Shown: one piece after another, positions 1 through 8,382 of the stretch
Numbering within the stretch: position 1 is the stretch's first letter
Layout of the letters: every line of letters starts with the position of its first letter
Source: an uncultured Clostridia bacterium
GTDB taxonomy: Bacteria; Bacillota; Clostridia; Oscillospirales; Acutalibacteraceae
Assembly: GCA_937876205.1 (NCBI GenBank)
Contig: CALEII010000011.1
Span: 1 to 55,773, forward strand
Direction of reading: 5' to 3'
DNA: 55,773 nt
The notes under the pieces: model-generated
Seen by the model: the letters and a program-made list of their open reading frames with translations, nothing else
Database searches by the model: none
Told to the model about the DNA's origin: nothing
Position numbers and translations under genes: made by a program

Positions 1-52
1 GCGAATTGCGAATTTCAAATTGCGAATTTGAAAGACCCCGACAAATTCTGAT
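1..52 (+). repeat. Dispersed intergenic repeat, tail half (copy D)
   Basis: The first 49 bases match the reverse complement of 22263-22311 with a single mismatch. The segment ends in GACAAATTCTG, the same tail seen at 30805-30814 and 50542-50549. Its other half, expected to carry a 33-bp palindrome, lies outside the window. It sits just upstream of the ATPase gene. No coding capacity was seen. Confidence 0.8.
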
Positions 53-69
53 TTAAAGAAGTGAAATAA

Positions 70-1260
70 ATGAAATATATCAACTCACTCGCAACACAGC
101 TTCATTCTGTTGCAGTATTCAGAAATCTGTTAAAAGACGATGTTGTCAAGGCACTGCTGGAGCTTCTGTCTTCGGCAGATGCCGCAGTCTCAGAAAAAGT
201 TGACAGATACGGCAATTTTGCACACGAGCTTTATACTCACACCGAAAACCTGAGCAGATATATTCTCACAATCGTTACAAATGATGAAAATGTGTTTATC
301 AGAAAGGTTGCAAACGGTCAGATTATATCTGATGAACTGAATGAATGTGTACGTGCAGAGCTTTCTGTTTTTGAAGAAATTTCAGCTCTCACACACGACA
401 AGCTCAGGGATTTTATCGGCTTCGACGGCTTTCTGCCTTCCTGGAAGACAACAGAAATTGACTTTGAAACAGAATATTTCAGCCGCTGTGCCGATATCGG
501 CAAGTTCGGTTACGGTATTTATGCAAAGTATCATATGTTCAATGTCAAGGACGGCGCAATCTGCCCCGTGAAGCATCCCGACCCTGTGACACTTTCAGAT
601 TTGTCGGGCTACAGAAATGAAAGACAGGCTGTTATTGACAACACAAAAGCTTTGCTTGAGGGTAAGCCTGCCGCAAATATCCTGCTTTCAGGTGATGCAG
701 GTACGGGCAAATCTTCAACTATAAAAGCCGTTGTAAATGAATTTAAAAATCAGGGACTGCGTATTATTGAGGTGCGAAAGGACCAACTGGTTGATATTCC
801 CGTGATTATTGATGAGCTGAGCATCAATCCGCTGAAATTCATTCTCTTTATTGATGACCTTTCATTCAATCAGACTGACGACAATTTCAGTGCGCTCAAA
901 GCAATTCTTGAAGGCTCTGTTTCTGCAAAATCGTCAAATGTTGCGATTTATGCCACAAGCAACAGACGCCATATTGTCAAGGAATCCTTCAAGGAAAGAG
1001 ACTCGAGCGACGATATACACCGTAACGACACCGTTCAGGAGCTGATGTCTCTGTCTGAGCGTTTCGGTCTTGCAATCACATTCGTAAAACCTTCAAAGGA
1101 ATGCTATCTCGATATTGTAAAAAACATCGCAGAGCATCATAATATTGAATATGATGAAGAAAAAATGTTTATGGAAGCTGAGCGTTTTGCACTCATAAAA
1201 GGCGGCAGAAGTGCCAGAGTTGCAAAGCAGTTCGTTGACAGCCTGATGGCTAAACAATAA
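70..1260 (+). CDS. AAA-type ATP-binding protein, DUF815 family
   Basis: A 396-residue cytosolic ATPase of the DUF815/COG2607 type. A Walker A loop, GDAGTGKSS, lies near residue 214 and a Walker B strand, FILFIDDLSF, near residue 260. A sensor-1-like YATSNRRH follows near residue 298, so the order is that of an AAA+ fold. The N-terminal 190 residues are family-specific and mostly helical. The start follows a modest AAGAAGTGA ribosome site 4 bases upstream. Its physiological role is not established in the family; a chaperone or remodelling role would be a guess. It stands alone on the plus strand between a dispersed repeat and a gene remnant. Length is near the family's usual 400-450 residues. 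Confidence 0.85.
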   Translation: MKYINSLATQLHSVAVFRNLLKDDVVKALLELLSSADAAVSEKVDRYGNFAHELYTHTENLSRYILTIVTNDENVFIRKVANGQIISDELNECVRAELSVFEEISALTHDKLRDFIGFDGFLPSWKTTEIDFETEYFSRCADIGKFGYGIYAKYHMFNVKDGAICPVKHPDPVTLSDLSGYRNERQAVIDNTKALLEGKPAANILLSGDAGTGKSSTIKAVVNEFKNQGLRIIEVRKDQLVDIPVIIDELSINPLKFILFIDDLSFNQTDDNFSALKAILEGSVSAKSSNVAIYATSNRRHIVKESFKERDSSDDIHRNDTVQELMSLSERFGLAITFVKPSKECYLDIVKNIAEHHNIEYDEEKMFMEAERFALIKGGRSARVAKQFVDSLMAKQ

Positions 1261-1305
1261 GTTGTCGAGATGTTTCAATGAACAATTTACAATTTACAAT
1301 GTGCA

Positions 1306-1443
1306 ATGATTGAAAAAACCGCTTCTATCGCTACATTTGATGAGGAGCAGGTTTACAATCAGGCTGATTCCGCAGGATTCATCAACATCTTCGGTCTTCC
1401 CATCAAGGTCAGAGCAGAGCTTTCAAAGAACTGGGATAAATAA
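1306..1443 (+). pseudogene. Remnant resembling the C-terminus of argininosuccinate synthase
   Basis: A 45-codon open stretch reads like the last part of ArgG: it contains ATFDEEQVYNQADSAGFI followed by FGLPIKVRAEL, which resembles the conserved end of argininosuccinate synthases (YNQxDAxGFIxLxGLPxKV). The upstream roughly 350 residues of that enzyme are absent; instead repeat-like AT-rich sequence of the type aacaatttacaatttac joins directly to the fragment. A strong terminator follows at 1450-1480, as expected for the true 3' end of a gene. It is best read as the stranded 3' end of a deleted or moved argG. The family assignment is from memory of motifs only. Confidence 0.55.
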
Positions 1444-1449
1444 TATTGT

Positions 1450-1480
1450 ACGGAGTCGGCAACGGCTCCGTTTTTTTTTT
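1450..1480 (+). terminator. Rho-independent terminator after the argG-like remnant
   Basis: The stem CGGAGTC / GGCTCCG with a GGCAAC loop is followed by ten T residues. A nearly identical hairpin serves the von Willebrand gene at 46285-46314. Confidence 0.85.
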
Positions 1481-1485
1481 GCGTA

Positions 1486-1528
1486 CAAAAAAAATGACAC
1501 CTTGCACAGTGATTGTGAAAAGTGTCAT
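1486..1528 (-). terminator. Rho-independent terminator of the metallophosphoesterase operon
   Basis: On the minus strand ATGACAC pairs with GTGTCAT and is followed by a run of eight T. It ends the three-gene minus-strand unit that begins at 4808. Confidence 0.7.
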
Positions 1529-1534
1529 AGTGTG

Positions 1535-2644
1535 TCAGATTTCAATCTTAGTTACTCTTTCAACCTCAAGTGATTCGGTGTGAAGCTTTTCAGGAGCATT
1601 CTCGTCAAGGACTATGAGTCTGCCGCCTCTCTCAAGACCGTATGTGCAGTAGCCTGCGCCGAGAGTCTGATAAAGGTCAATACCGTCAATGTTAATTTTA
1701 AAGTCATTGACGTGGTCGTGACCGAAGAAGGCGGCAATGATATCACCCGTCTTTTTCCAGCTTTCAAGCTGTCTTCTGTGGTCGTTATCCATACAGGGCG
1801 GACAGGGTGTCTCTCTTATTCTGCCCTCAAGAATTTCGTGACTGAAATAAAAATATCTTCCGTCACGCTCAAAGGTGTAGTCATCGTCTGCAGTCACTTC
1901 CTTGTAGCCGTCAAGCATCTGCTGAACGCATATATGCTGAAAAAGTATTGCAGGCAGTGGTGTGCCGTTGTTGGCTTCTTTCAGCTCCGCTGCTCTCTTT
2001 TCATACCAATCAATCTGGTCATCGTGTACACAGTCATAGCCGTTTTTCTGATAGTCGTTTGAGTCGATAAGCCAGAGAGCAAAGGCATCCTTGTCTGATT
2101 TGCTGCTCTTTATCGTCACACAGCAGTTGCCGCAGCCGTAGACATCGGCGTCGTTGAAGGATGAACGGCAGTCTGCATATTCGTGGTACATCATCATCTG
2201 AAATTCAAGATGAAAGCCCTCTTCTGCATCGTGATTGCCGAAAACCACGCAGAGGGGAATGTTTCTCTTACGTATGGGGTAGGTGATTTTTTCAATGGTC
2301 TGTCTTATAAGCTCATAATTGAACTCCTTCCAGTAACCGCTGACGTTGTCACCGCCGAAAACCACAAGGTCGGGCTTTGTCTTTTCAACAAGAGCTTCAA
2401 TTACGTTCTGCGTTTCAATATCATTTGCCGCAGGGATGCTTTTGTCTTCTTCGTCATCCATTTCGGGCATAACCTGATGAATGTCTGTAAGGTGCAGAAT
2501 TCTGAATTTACCGTCAGAACTGAATTTCAGGGGTGCGGGAGCAGCTTTTCTGAATCTCTCTGTTCTGAATTTTTTAGGCATTCCCATTGCTGAAAGACAG
2601 GGTAGTGCAAAGCCTGTGAGAAGACTTTTCAGGATAATGTTCAT
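1535..2644 (-). CDS. Calcineurin-like metallophosphoesterase
   Basis: A 369-residue binuclear metallophosphoesterase. Metal-binding motifs appear in the standard order: LTDIH near residue 52, GGDN near 95, GNHD near 137, a later FQHIC, and GHDHVNDF near 315. The start at 2644 (MNIILK) is preferred over one at 2692 because it follows GAAAGGCTG at good distance and lies just past the upstream stop. The N-terminus is hydrophobic for about 20 residues and may be an anchor or signal. It is the last gene of a unit with an OPA-type permease and a DMT transporter, so it may hydrolyse a phosphate ester linked to the permease's substrate (inference). A second enzyme of this type lies at 23115-24239. 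The substrate is unknown. Confidence 0.85.
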   Translation of the reverse strand: MNIILKSLLTGFALPCLSAMGMPKKFRTERFRKAAPAPLKFSSDGKFRILHLTDIHQVMPEMDDEEDKSIPAANDIETQNVIEALVEKTKPDLVVFGGDNVSGYWKEFNYELIRQTIEKITYPIRKRNIPLCVVFGNHDAEEGFHLEFQMMMYHEYADCRSSFNDADVYGCGNCCVTIKSSKSDKDAFALWLIDSNDYQKNGYDCVHDDQIDWYEKRAAELKEANNGTPLPAILFQHICVQQMLDGYKEVTADDDYTFERDGRYFYFSHEILEGRIRETPCPPCMDNDHRRQLESWKKTGDIIAAFFGHDHVNDFKINIDGIDLYQTLGAGYCTYGLERGGRLIVLDENAPEKLHTESLEVERVTKIEI

Positions 2645-2649
2645 TTTTA

Positions 2650-3870
2650 TCAGCCTTTCTTTTTTCTTGTGAAAATTACAGAAATCAGGCACACTGTAAA
2701 TGCGACAACAGTGAAAATCAGTATACAGACAAATACATCATTCCAGCCCTTTGTGTCGGCAATTCTGCCCAGAAGTGACGTTGCGAGTGTGCTTCCCACA
2801 TAGCAGAAGGTGTTGAGCAGCCCCGCAGACAGTCCCGAGTCGATTTTATCTCTTGAATAAAGGGGTACAACGCTTGTTATGACGTTGTTTATTGCCGACA
2901 TAAGACAAGCCATACCGCCGAAAAGAGCAAGTGTCAGAGGTACTGATTTAAGATTCAGAGTGAGTATTATAAGCCCTGCCAGAATAACGCTTGCGAGATA
3001 GAATATGCCGTTGAGTGCATTTTCATTCTTCTGCTTTTTGTGAAGCACTTTAACGAGTGACGCACCGAAAATTGAAAGCACCGGCAGAAGAAGTGTCACA
3101 ATGATTGAAAGTGATGAGGGCACACCGAATTCTTCTTTGAGTATTGACGGTACCCAGGTTGTGATGCCGTCTTTTATGAAACCGTTGGCAACGGCTGAAA
3201 TCAGAATGACAATAACGGTGAAAACAAACAGGGGAGTGAGAGAGAGCTTTTTCTGCTCTTTCTTTTCTGTTGCTTCTGTTTCTTTTTTCTCTTTCTGAAT
3301 ATTGCTCATACCTATGAACCATACAACAGCCACAATACCGACAACTGCAGCTGCCACATAGAAAATTGATGTCCACTTCATTTCAAGGGCTGAGAAAAGC
3401 GCAGCGAGCCCGTATGCCGTGAATGTACCTGAGGCAACGGTTGTGCTCATTACCATAACAGCTCTTGACAGCTTATTGTCCTGCAGATTGTCAGAGAGTG
3501 TCTTTATGAGCGATGACCAGAGAATTGACTGGAACACACCGTTGAGGAACCACAGGTATTTCATCATTTCAATACCGGGGCAGAAGGTCATTGCCAGATT
3601 GACTGCGCAGGAGGCTGCAAGAGCTACGGTGACTGAGTATTTTGTGTTATATTTCTTAGACAGAAGACCGTTGACAAGCTGACCTGCACCGTATGCAAAA
3701 AAGAAAAATGAGCTGACGGTGCCTGCCGCCTCTTTTGTAGTACCAAGCTGTGAAAGTATCTCTACCATAGAGGCATTGTAGTTGAGCCTTGCGACATAAG
3801 CCGATGTGTAAGCTGCCCAGCAAAGAAAAATGAGAAAATTGGATTTTTTGTTACTGAGTGAATGTGTCAT
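2650..3870 (-). CDS. Major facilitator superfamily permease, OPA (GlpT/UhpT-like) type
   Basis: A 406-residue integral membrane protein with about 12 hydrophobic segments and a central hydrophilic, lysine-rich loop near residue 200. The stretch WFLNGVFQSILWSS near residue 127 resembles the NGxxQxxxWP signature of organophosphate:phosphate antiporters, which suggests import of a phosphorylated sugar or glycerol ester. It lies 2 bases downstream of the DMT transporter and 5 bases upstream of the metallophosphoesterase, so the three are almost certainly co-transcribed. Pairing of an organophosphate-type permease with a phosphoesterase hints at scavenging of phosphate esters (inference). Confidence 0.8.
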   Translation of the reverse strand: MTHSLSNKKSNFLIFLCWAAYTSAYVARLNYNASMVEILSQLGTTKEAAGTVSSFFFFAYGAGQLVNGLLSKKYNTKYSVTVALAASCAVNLAMTFCPGIEMMKYLWFLNGVFQSILWSSLIKTLSDNLQDNKLSRAVMVMSTTVASGTFTAYGLAALFSALEMKWTSIFYVAAAVVGIVAVVWFIGMSNIQKEKKETEATEKKEQKKLSLTPLFVFTVIVILISAVANGFIKDGITTWVPSILKEEFGVPSSLSIIVTLLLPVLSIFGASLVKVLHKKQKNENALNGIFYLASVILAGLIILTLNLKSVPLTLALFGGMACLMSAINNVITSVVPLYSRDKIDSGLSAGLLNTFCYVGSTLATSLLGRIADTKGWNDVFVCILIFTVVAFTVCLISVIFTRKKKG

Positions 3871-3872
3871 TC

Positions 3873-4808
3873 TTATCTTTTCTTTCTTTTTGTTGTTTTC
3901 TTTTTACTCTTGGGAGCGTATGTGCTTTTTGTGACTGAAATCACAAGACCTGCTATGATAAGTGCCGCACCGATAAAAAGCTGAACGGTGAGAGTCTGTG
4001 ATTTAAGGAAGAAGTAAGAGAAAATGATTGTAACAAGCGGAGTGCCGTATATGTAGGTGGTTGCCTTTACGGGGCCGAGTGTGTTTGTGGCGTGGCTCCA
4101 CGTGAGGAAGCATACACCTGAGGCACAAAGACCCAGATAAAGCAGATTCATAAGCATCTCAGTGTCTGCAAGCAGCTTTATGTGGTTGATGTCAACATCA
4201 AATATGAATACGGTGGGAATCATAAAGATAAGACCGTACATAAAAATTCTTCTTGTGGTCTGAATAACGTGATGACCGTAAGAGCCGATTGTCTTTGAAA
4301 GAAGTGAGTAGAGTCCCCACGAAAGTGCTGAGCCTATGGCAAAAAGGGCACCTGTGACATTCAGGTCAAAGGTGAAGCTGTCTTCAAATGTGACAAGTAT
4401 TATGCCTGTTATAGCGAGCGCAAAGCCCACAAAGAAATTGAATTTCGGCTTGTCTGCTTTCTTTGAGAAAAGTGCAAAGATACCGCAGAAAAACGGAGCT
4501 GTTGCAAATATAACGCTGACATTGGCTGCTTTTGTGTATTGCAGAGCCACAATTTCAAGGAAGAAATACAGCGTTACGCCCAGAAGGCCCGAAACGGCAT
4601 ACATCAGCTCTCTTTTTATGCCCTCAAATTTAAGTCTGGGCGGATAAATGATGTTCAGAAGAACGAATGCAAGAAAGAATCTGCATATAACAACCTCTGC
4701 AGGTGACAAACCGCCGTTGAGAAGCTTGGTTGATGAAATGACGGTTGTGCCCCATACAATAATGGTGAACAGTGCTGCCAGATGTCCCGTAAATTTTTTG
4801 ATTTTCAT
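3873..4808 (-). CDS. EamA/DMT-family transporter
   Basis: A 311-residue protein with ten predicted membrane helices arranged as two EamA halves (for example PAEVVICRFFLAFVLL in the first and TYIYGTPLVTIIFSYFFL in the second), and a basic lysine-rich C-terminal tail. DMT carriers of this type export metabolites or amino acids; the substrate cannot be read from sequence. It is the first gene of the minus-strand trio and has a good promoter at 4844-4872. Confidence 0.85.
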   Translation of the reverse strand: MKIKKFTGHLAALFTIIVWGTTVISSTKLLNGGLSPAEVVICRFFLAFVLLNIIYPPRLKFEGIKRELMYAVSGLLGVTLYFFLEIVALQYTKAANVSVIFATAPFFCGIFALFSKKADKPKFNFFVGFALAITGIILVTFEDSFTFDLNVTGALFAIGSALSWGLYSLLSKTIGSYGHHVIQTTRRIFMYGLIFMIPTVFIFDVDINHIKLLADTEMLMNLLYLGLCASGVCFLTWSHATNTLGPVKATTYIYGTPLVTIIFSYFFLKSQTLTVQLFIGAALIIAGLVISVTKSTYAPKSKKKTTKRKKR

Positions 4809-4843
4809 TGTTTTTCGCCTCGGTTTGTAAATTACATCATTGA

Positions 4844-4872
4844 ATTATACCACTTGTAACCAATGTATTCAA
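4844..4872 (-). promoter_or_regulatory. SigA-type promoter for the DMT/OPA/phosphoesterase operon
   Basis: On the minus strand TTGAAT is followed by a 17-base spacer and TATAAT. The predicted leader is about 30 bases long. Confidence 0.65.
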
Positions 4873-4906
4873 CCGCAAAATATACAAAAAAAGAATAAAA
4901 AATTAC

Positions 4907-4935
4907 TTGAAAATATAATAAGTATGTAGTATTAT
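4907..4935 (+). promoter_or_regulatory. SigA-type promoter for the GH30/PHP operon
   Basis: TTGAAA, a 17-base spacer, then TATTAT. The leader to the GH30 start is about 90 bases and AT-rich; no riboswitch or terminator-like structure was seen in it. Confidence 0.55.
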
Positions 4936-5032
4936 TGTTATATATTAAATTAGAAATTATCGGGTCAATTTAATATAAATTCATAGTTGAAAAAGTCATA
5001 AAATTACCGTTTATAAAAAAGGAGAAATGCAG

Positions 5033-6529
5033 ATGCCGAGATTTGCTTCAGTATTAAAGACAGTCATAAGCTACTTTCTTGTTGTTATTGAGCTGTTTGT
5101 TGTTCCCGTGACTGCAGGTGATGCCTCTTATCTTAAAAATGCAAGCATCACACTTGAAATCAACGAGGATGTTGAATATCAGAGCTTCAACGGTTTCGGT
5201 GCCTCAGCTGCCTGGTGGGCACAGGATGCAGGCAACAGTGAGTATGCTGATGAAATCGCAAAGGCTCTTTACAGCAAAGATGGCTTAGGTCTTAACATCT
5301 ACCGTTACAATGTAGGCGGCGGTGAAAAGGATAACCCGAATGCAAGAGTCTTCAATAACAGAGCTACAGAGAGCTTCTATTATTACAACGAGGCAACAGG
5401 TAAGTATGAATACGATTTCACCCGTGATGCAGGCGCTCAGAAGATGCTTGAAAAGGCTCTTTCTTACGGCTGTGTTGATACCGTTGTTCTCTTTGCAAAC
5501 TCACCTCATTATTCAATGACCGGGTCAGGCTCAGCCTGCGGAAGCTACAGTGATTTTACCTGTAATCTTCCCGAAGAGAATTATGAAGCATTTGCCGATT
5601 ATTTTCTTACTATTACAGAATACTTCCTTGATAAAGGCGTCCCTGTTAAATACATCAGTCCCATAAATGAGCCTCAGTGGTCCTGGGGCGGCGGCTGGGT
5701 AGGTCAGGAGGGCTGTCACTACGAGCCGGATGAAGCCTTGGCAGTTTTCAAGGTGTTTGCTCAGAAAATCAAGGAAAGCGGACTTCCCGTCAGACTTATG
5801 GCTCCCGAAAGCGGTGAAGTTGGTGAAACAACAGAAAACTACTTCGATGCACTTTACAATGATGAAGAAATCAGAGAAGTCCTCGGCTCACTTGCATATC
5901 ACAGCTACTGGAGTGACAAAAATTACTGGGGCAAATACGGCTTCGGTGAAACAATCAACGAAAAGTACTCCGATATAAATGTGGATATGACAGAGTGGTG
6001 TGAATTACCCTGTTCACACGATATAAATGACTTTGAGAGCGCAATGCTTATGGCAAATGTCATAATGGATGACATAAAGGTCACAGGTGTCAACTCCTGG
6101 TCCTCATGGGTAGGTGTCAATAACTACGGCATTGATGAAAACGGCAATATGATTTCTGACGGTCTTCTTGTTGCAGATGATAAATGTACAGAGCTTTACA
6201 CGGCAGCAAGATATTCGGCAATGGCTCATTTCTCAAAGTACATTCCTGCAGGAAGCAAGAGAATCTACACAAACCCCTCAAGACTTCTCGGCAAGGATAT
6301 TTCACTTCAGGATATTGAAACAGCAGCATTTAAGACTCCCGACGGAAAGATTGTTCTTATTCTTCTCAACAACGGTCAGAGCCTCAATGTGATGACAGGC
6401 AAGCTCACAGGCAAAATGGAGGTTGTTTCATCAACAGCTGAAAAACAGCTTGAAACAGTGTATTCGGGCAGAACAAAAATGTTTGTTGAATGCCCTGCAG
6501 ACAGTATAACAACGGTTATTTTCTCATAA
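5033..6529 (+). CDS. Secreted glycoside hydrolase family 30 enzyme
   Basis: A 498-residue extracellular hydrolase. The start at 5033 lies 8 bases after AAGGAG, whereas the ATG at 5027 is only 2 bases away. Residues 1-30 form a signal peptide ending near VPVTAG. The catalytic domain begins with a QSFNGFGASAAWWA region typical of GH30. The acid/base is E213 in SPINEPQWSW and the nucleophile is E321 in DMTEWCEL. The GFGxSxAWWA opening is reminiscent of endo-beta-1,6-galactanases (GH30_5); that subfamily placement is inference. A short C-terminal beta domain completes the fold. It is followed at 25 bases by a secreted PHP protein, and a LacZ-type beta-galactosidase lies downstream, which fits use of galactose-rich glycans. 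Confidence 0.88.
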   Translation: MPRFASVLKTVISYFLVVIELFVVPVTAGDASYLKNASITLEINEDVEYQSFNGFGASAAWWAQDAGNSEYADEIAKALYSKDGLGLNIYRYNVGGGEKDNPNARVFNNRATESFYYYNEATGKYEYDFTRDAGAQKMLEKALSYGCVDTVVLFANSPHYSMTGSGSACGSYSDFTCNLPEENYEAFADYFLTITEYFLDKGVPVKYISPINEPQWSWGGGWVGQEGCHYEPDEALAVFKVFAQKIKESGLPVRLMAPESGEVGETTENYFDALYNDEEIREVLGSLAYHSYWSDKNYWGKYGFGETINEKYSDINVDMTEWCELPCSHDINDFESAMLMANVIMDDIKVTGVNSWSSWVGVNNYGIDENGNMISDGLLVADDKCTELYTAARYSAMAHFSKYIPAGSKRIYTNPSRLLGKDISLQDIETAAFKTPDGKIVLILLNNGQSLNVMTGKLTGKMEVVSSTAEKQLETVYSGRTKMFVECPADSITTVIFS

Positions 6530-6554
6530 CCGTATTATAAAGGAGATAATTAAA

Positions 6555-8054
6555 ATGAAGAAAATTATTGCAGTTGTTTTGAGTGTACTTATGATTTCGG
6601 CAATGGGTATCACAGCATTTGCGGCAGAAACCGATTATGCAATCACAAACCCCTACAACGATGTTGACTGGGCAAGCTATGAAGCATATAAGGCTGACCT
6701 TCATTCTCATTCAAACGCTTCTGACGGTGACGACACACTCAAGGAAATGGTTGAAAGACACTATGAGCTCGGTTTTGACATTCACGCTCTGAGTGACCAC
6801 GGAACAACAAACTACAGCTGGACTGTAAACAACAGCTATGACCCCACAATCAAGCTCATTATGATGGTCAAAGAGGGTAAATCCGACCTTGTGATTCTTG
6901 ATTCCGAGGGCACAGCAGACAACGGCAAGTCATACACTGTTGAGACAGTTGACGGTGACGACTACTACACACAGGAAAACGGTCATTCAATGCTTCGTGT
7001 TCCCTTTGCAAATGAGCAGAATCCCACTTCCTTCAACAACGCTCACGTAAACACCTGGTTTGTAGACTGGGGCCACGGCAGAGTAGGCGGCACAAGTGAC
7101 TACGAAACAGTTATAAAGGCTATTGACGAGCTCGGCGGCGTGTCAGTTATCAACCACCCCGGTGAATACACAAACGCAAGAGATGAGCTCTACACTGCAG
7201 ATGCTTATAATAAGAACGATAAGGCATATGCTTACTATATCGATAAGTTTGAAAATCTTCTTATGAAGTATGATTCCTGTCTGGGTATCGACATTAACTC
7301 AAAGGGTGACAGCAGAACAAGATTTGACAGAAAGCTCTGGGATACAATGCTTTCAGACCTTGCTCCCGCAGGCAGAAACGTTTATGCAATCGCATCAACA
7401 GACGCTCACAACCTTCAGATAGTTGATTCAGGTTACGTTATGGCAGTAATGCCCGAAAACACATCTGCTGCTCTGAAGAATTGTCTTCTTTCAGGTGAAT
7501 TCTTTGCTCAGAGCTGCTACATCGGTAACGTTGACGAGCTTCAGGCATATTCTGCAGCGCTCCTTAAATCAGACGATGCAGCTGCACAGGCAGTCGGCGC
7601 ACAGATGAAGGCTGCAGCCGATGAAATCGCTCTTCAGATTGCAGACGGCGATCAGGGTACGGAGTTTAAATTTGAATCAGGCGCAACCTGTGTCACAGTC
7701 AATGAGATTGCAGTTGATGACAGTGATGATACAATTACAATCAACGCTGACGATGCTCTTTACATCCGTTGGATTTCAGACGGTAAGGTTGTTGCAGAAG
7801 GCAATTCAATCGACCTTGACGAATGTGACAACATCGGCAGCTATGTCAGAGCTGAAATCATCAGTGAGGGCGCAGTGACATACACTCAGGCATTTCTTCT
7901 TGATTATGACGGTATGCCCGAAGCAGACATCAACGAAAGCTTTACAGATGTTGATGCACCTATGTTCTCAGCTATCGATAATCTTATCAGAGGCCTTGCA
8001 AAAATGATTTCTGTTATCGCACAGCCCATTCTCAAGGCTCTCGGCGTTGCCTGA
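6555..8054 (+). CDS. Secreted PHP-domain metal-dependent hydrolase
   Basis: A 499-residue protein with a clear signal peptide (residues 1-23, ending ITAFAAE). The PHP domain is recognised by KADLHSHSNASDG near residue 48, ALSDHG near 79, INHPGE near 201 and STDAHN near 281, the usual metal ligands of this fold. The C-terminal third is a beta-rich region followed by an amphipathic helix (AIDNLIRGLAKMISVI) at the very end. An AAGGAG site lies 9 bases before the ATG. It shares an operon with the GH30 enzyme. PHP proteins hydrolyse phosphate esters or related substrates; an exported one next to a glycanase could act on a phosphorylated surface polymer (inference). The 3' end overlaps an opposite-strand gene by 23 bases. 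Confidence 0.8.
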   Translation: MKKIIAVVLSVLMISAMGITAFAAETDYAITNPYNDVDWASYEAYKADLHSHSNASDGDDTLKEMVERHYELGFDIHALSDHGTTNYSWTVNNSYDPTIKLIMMVKEGKSDLVILDSEGTADNGKSYTVETVDGDDYYTQENGHSMLRVPFANEQNPTSFNNAHVNTWFVDWGHGRVGGTSDYETVIKAIDELGGVSVINHPGEYTNARDELYTADAYNKNDKAYAYYIDKFENLLMKYDSCLGIDINSKGDSRTRFDRKLWDTMLSDLAPAGRNVYAIASTDAHNLQIVDSGYVMAVMPENTSAALKNCLLSGEFFAQSCYIGNVDELQAYSAALLKSDDAAAQAVGAQMKAAADEIALQIADGDQGTEFKFESGATCVTVNEIAVDDSDDTITINADDALYIRWISDGKVVAEGNSIDLDECDNIGSYVRAEIISEGAVTYTQAFLLDYDGMPEADINESFTDVDAPMFSAIDNLIRGLAKMISVIAQPILKALGVA

Positions 8055-8307
8055 TAAAAACAGATAATGTCTCATACAGCATGGGGAGTATATAAACGCT
8101 TCCCATGCATTCTTTTATAGAGTACAGAATGTCATTGCACAGAATCAGATTCTCTATTGCATCGGCAGATGTATTTGCTTTTATGAAAAAATAACCTGCG
8201 CACAGTAACAGTGTCAATATAACAACGGTACCGTATTTTATGATGTATTTTGACACATCTGAGAATTCATTGCAGAGTTTTCTTATATCTTTAATCAGTG
8301 CGTGCAT
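8032..8307 (-). CDS. Small single-pass membrane protein
   Basis: A 91-residue protein with one strong hydrophobic helix at about residues 24-43 (KYGTVVILTLLLCAGYFFI) flanked by charged ends. The start follows GAGGTG at good spacing. It converges on the secreted PHP gene and overlaps its last 23 bases. Similar short proteins of about 90 residues with an MxxxxxxIxxLC opening occur in many Clostridia, but I know of no function for them. The gene stands alone. Confidence 0.65.
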   Translation of the reverse strand: MHALIKDIRKLCNEFSDVSKYIIKYGTVVILTLLLCAGYFFIKANTSADAIENLILCNDILYSIKECMGSVYILPMLYETLSVFIRQRREP

Positions 8308-8382
8308 TTTTTTTCACCTCAAGTCAATTTTACATTGTACTGAGGTGTCATTTCAATTCAAAAATATTGGCAGGTGAGCAGT

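Noticed and set aside
5027..5032. Upstream ATG of the GH30 gene
   Set aside because: It lies only 2 bases after AAGGAG; the ATG at 5033 is at the normal distance.
8085..8115. Hairpin GCATGGG/CCCATGC after the PHP gene as a terminator
   Set aside because: The stem is good but the T-run is weak and it lies inside the coding sequence of the opposing small membrane protein; evidence is insufficient to list it.
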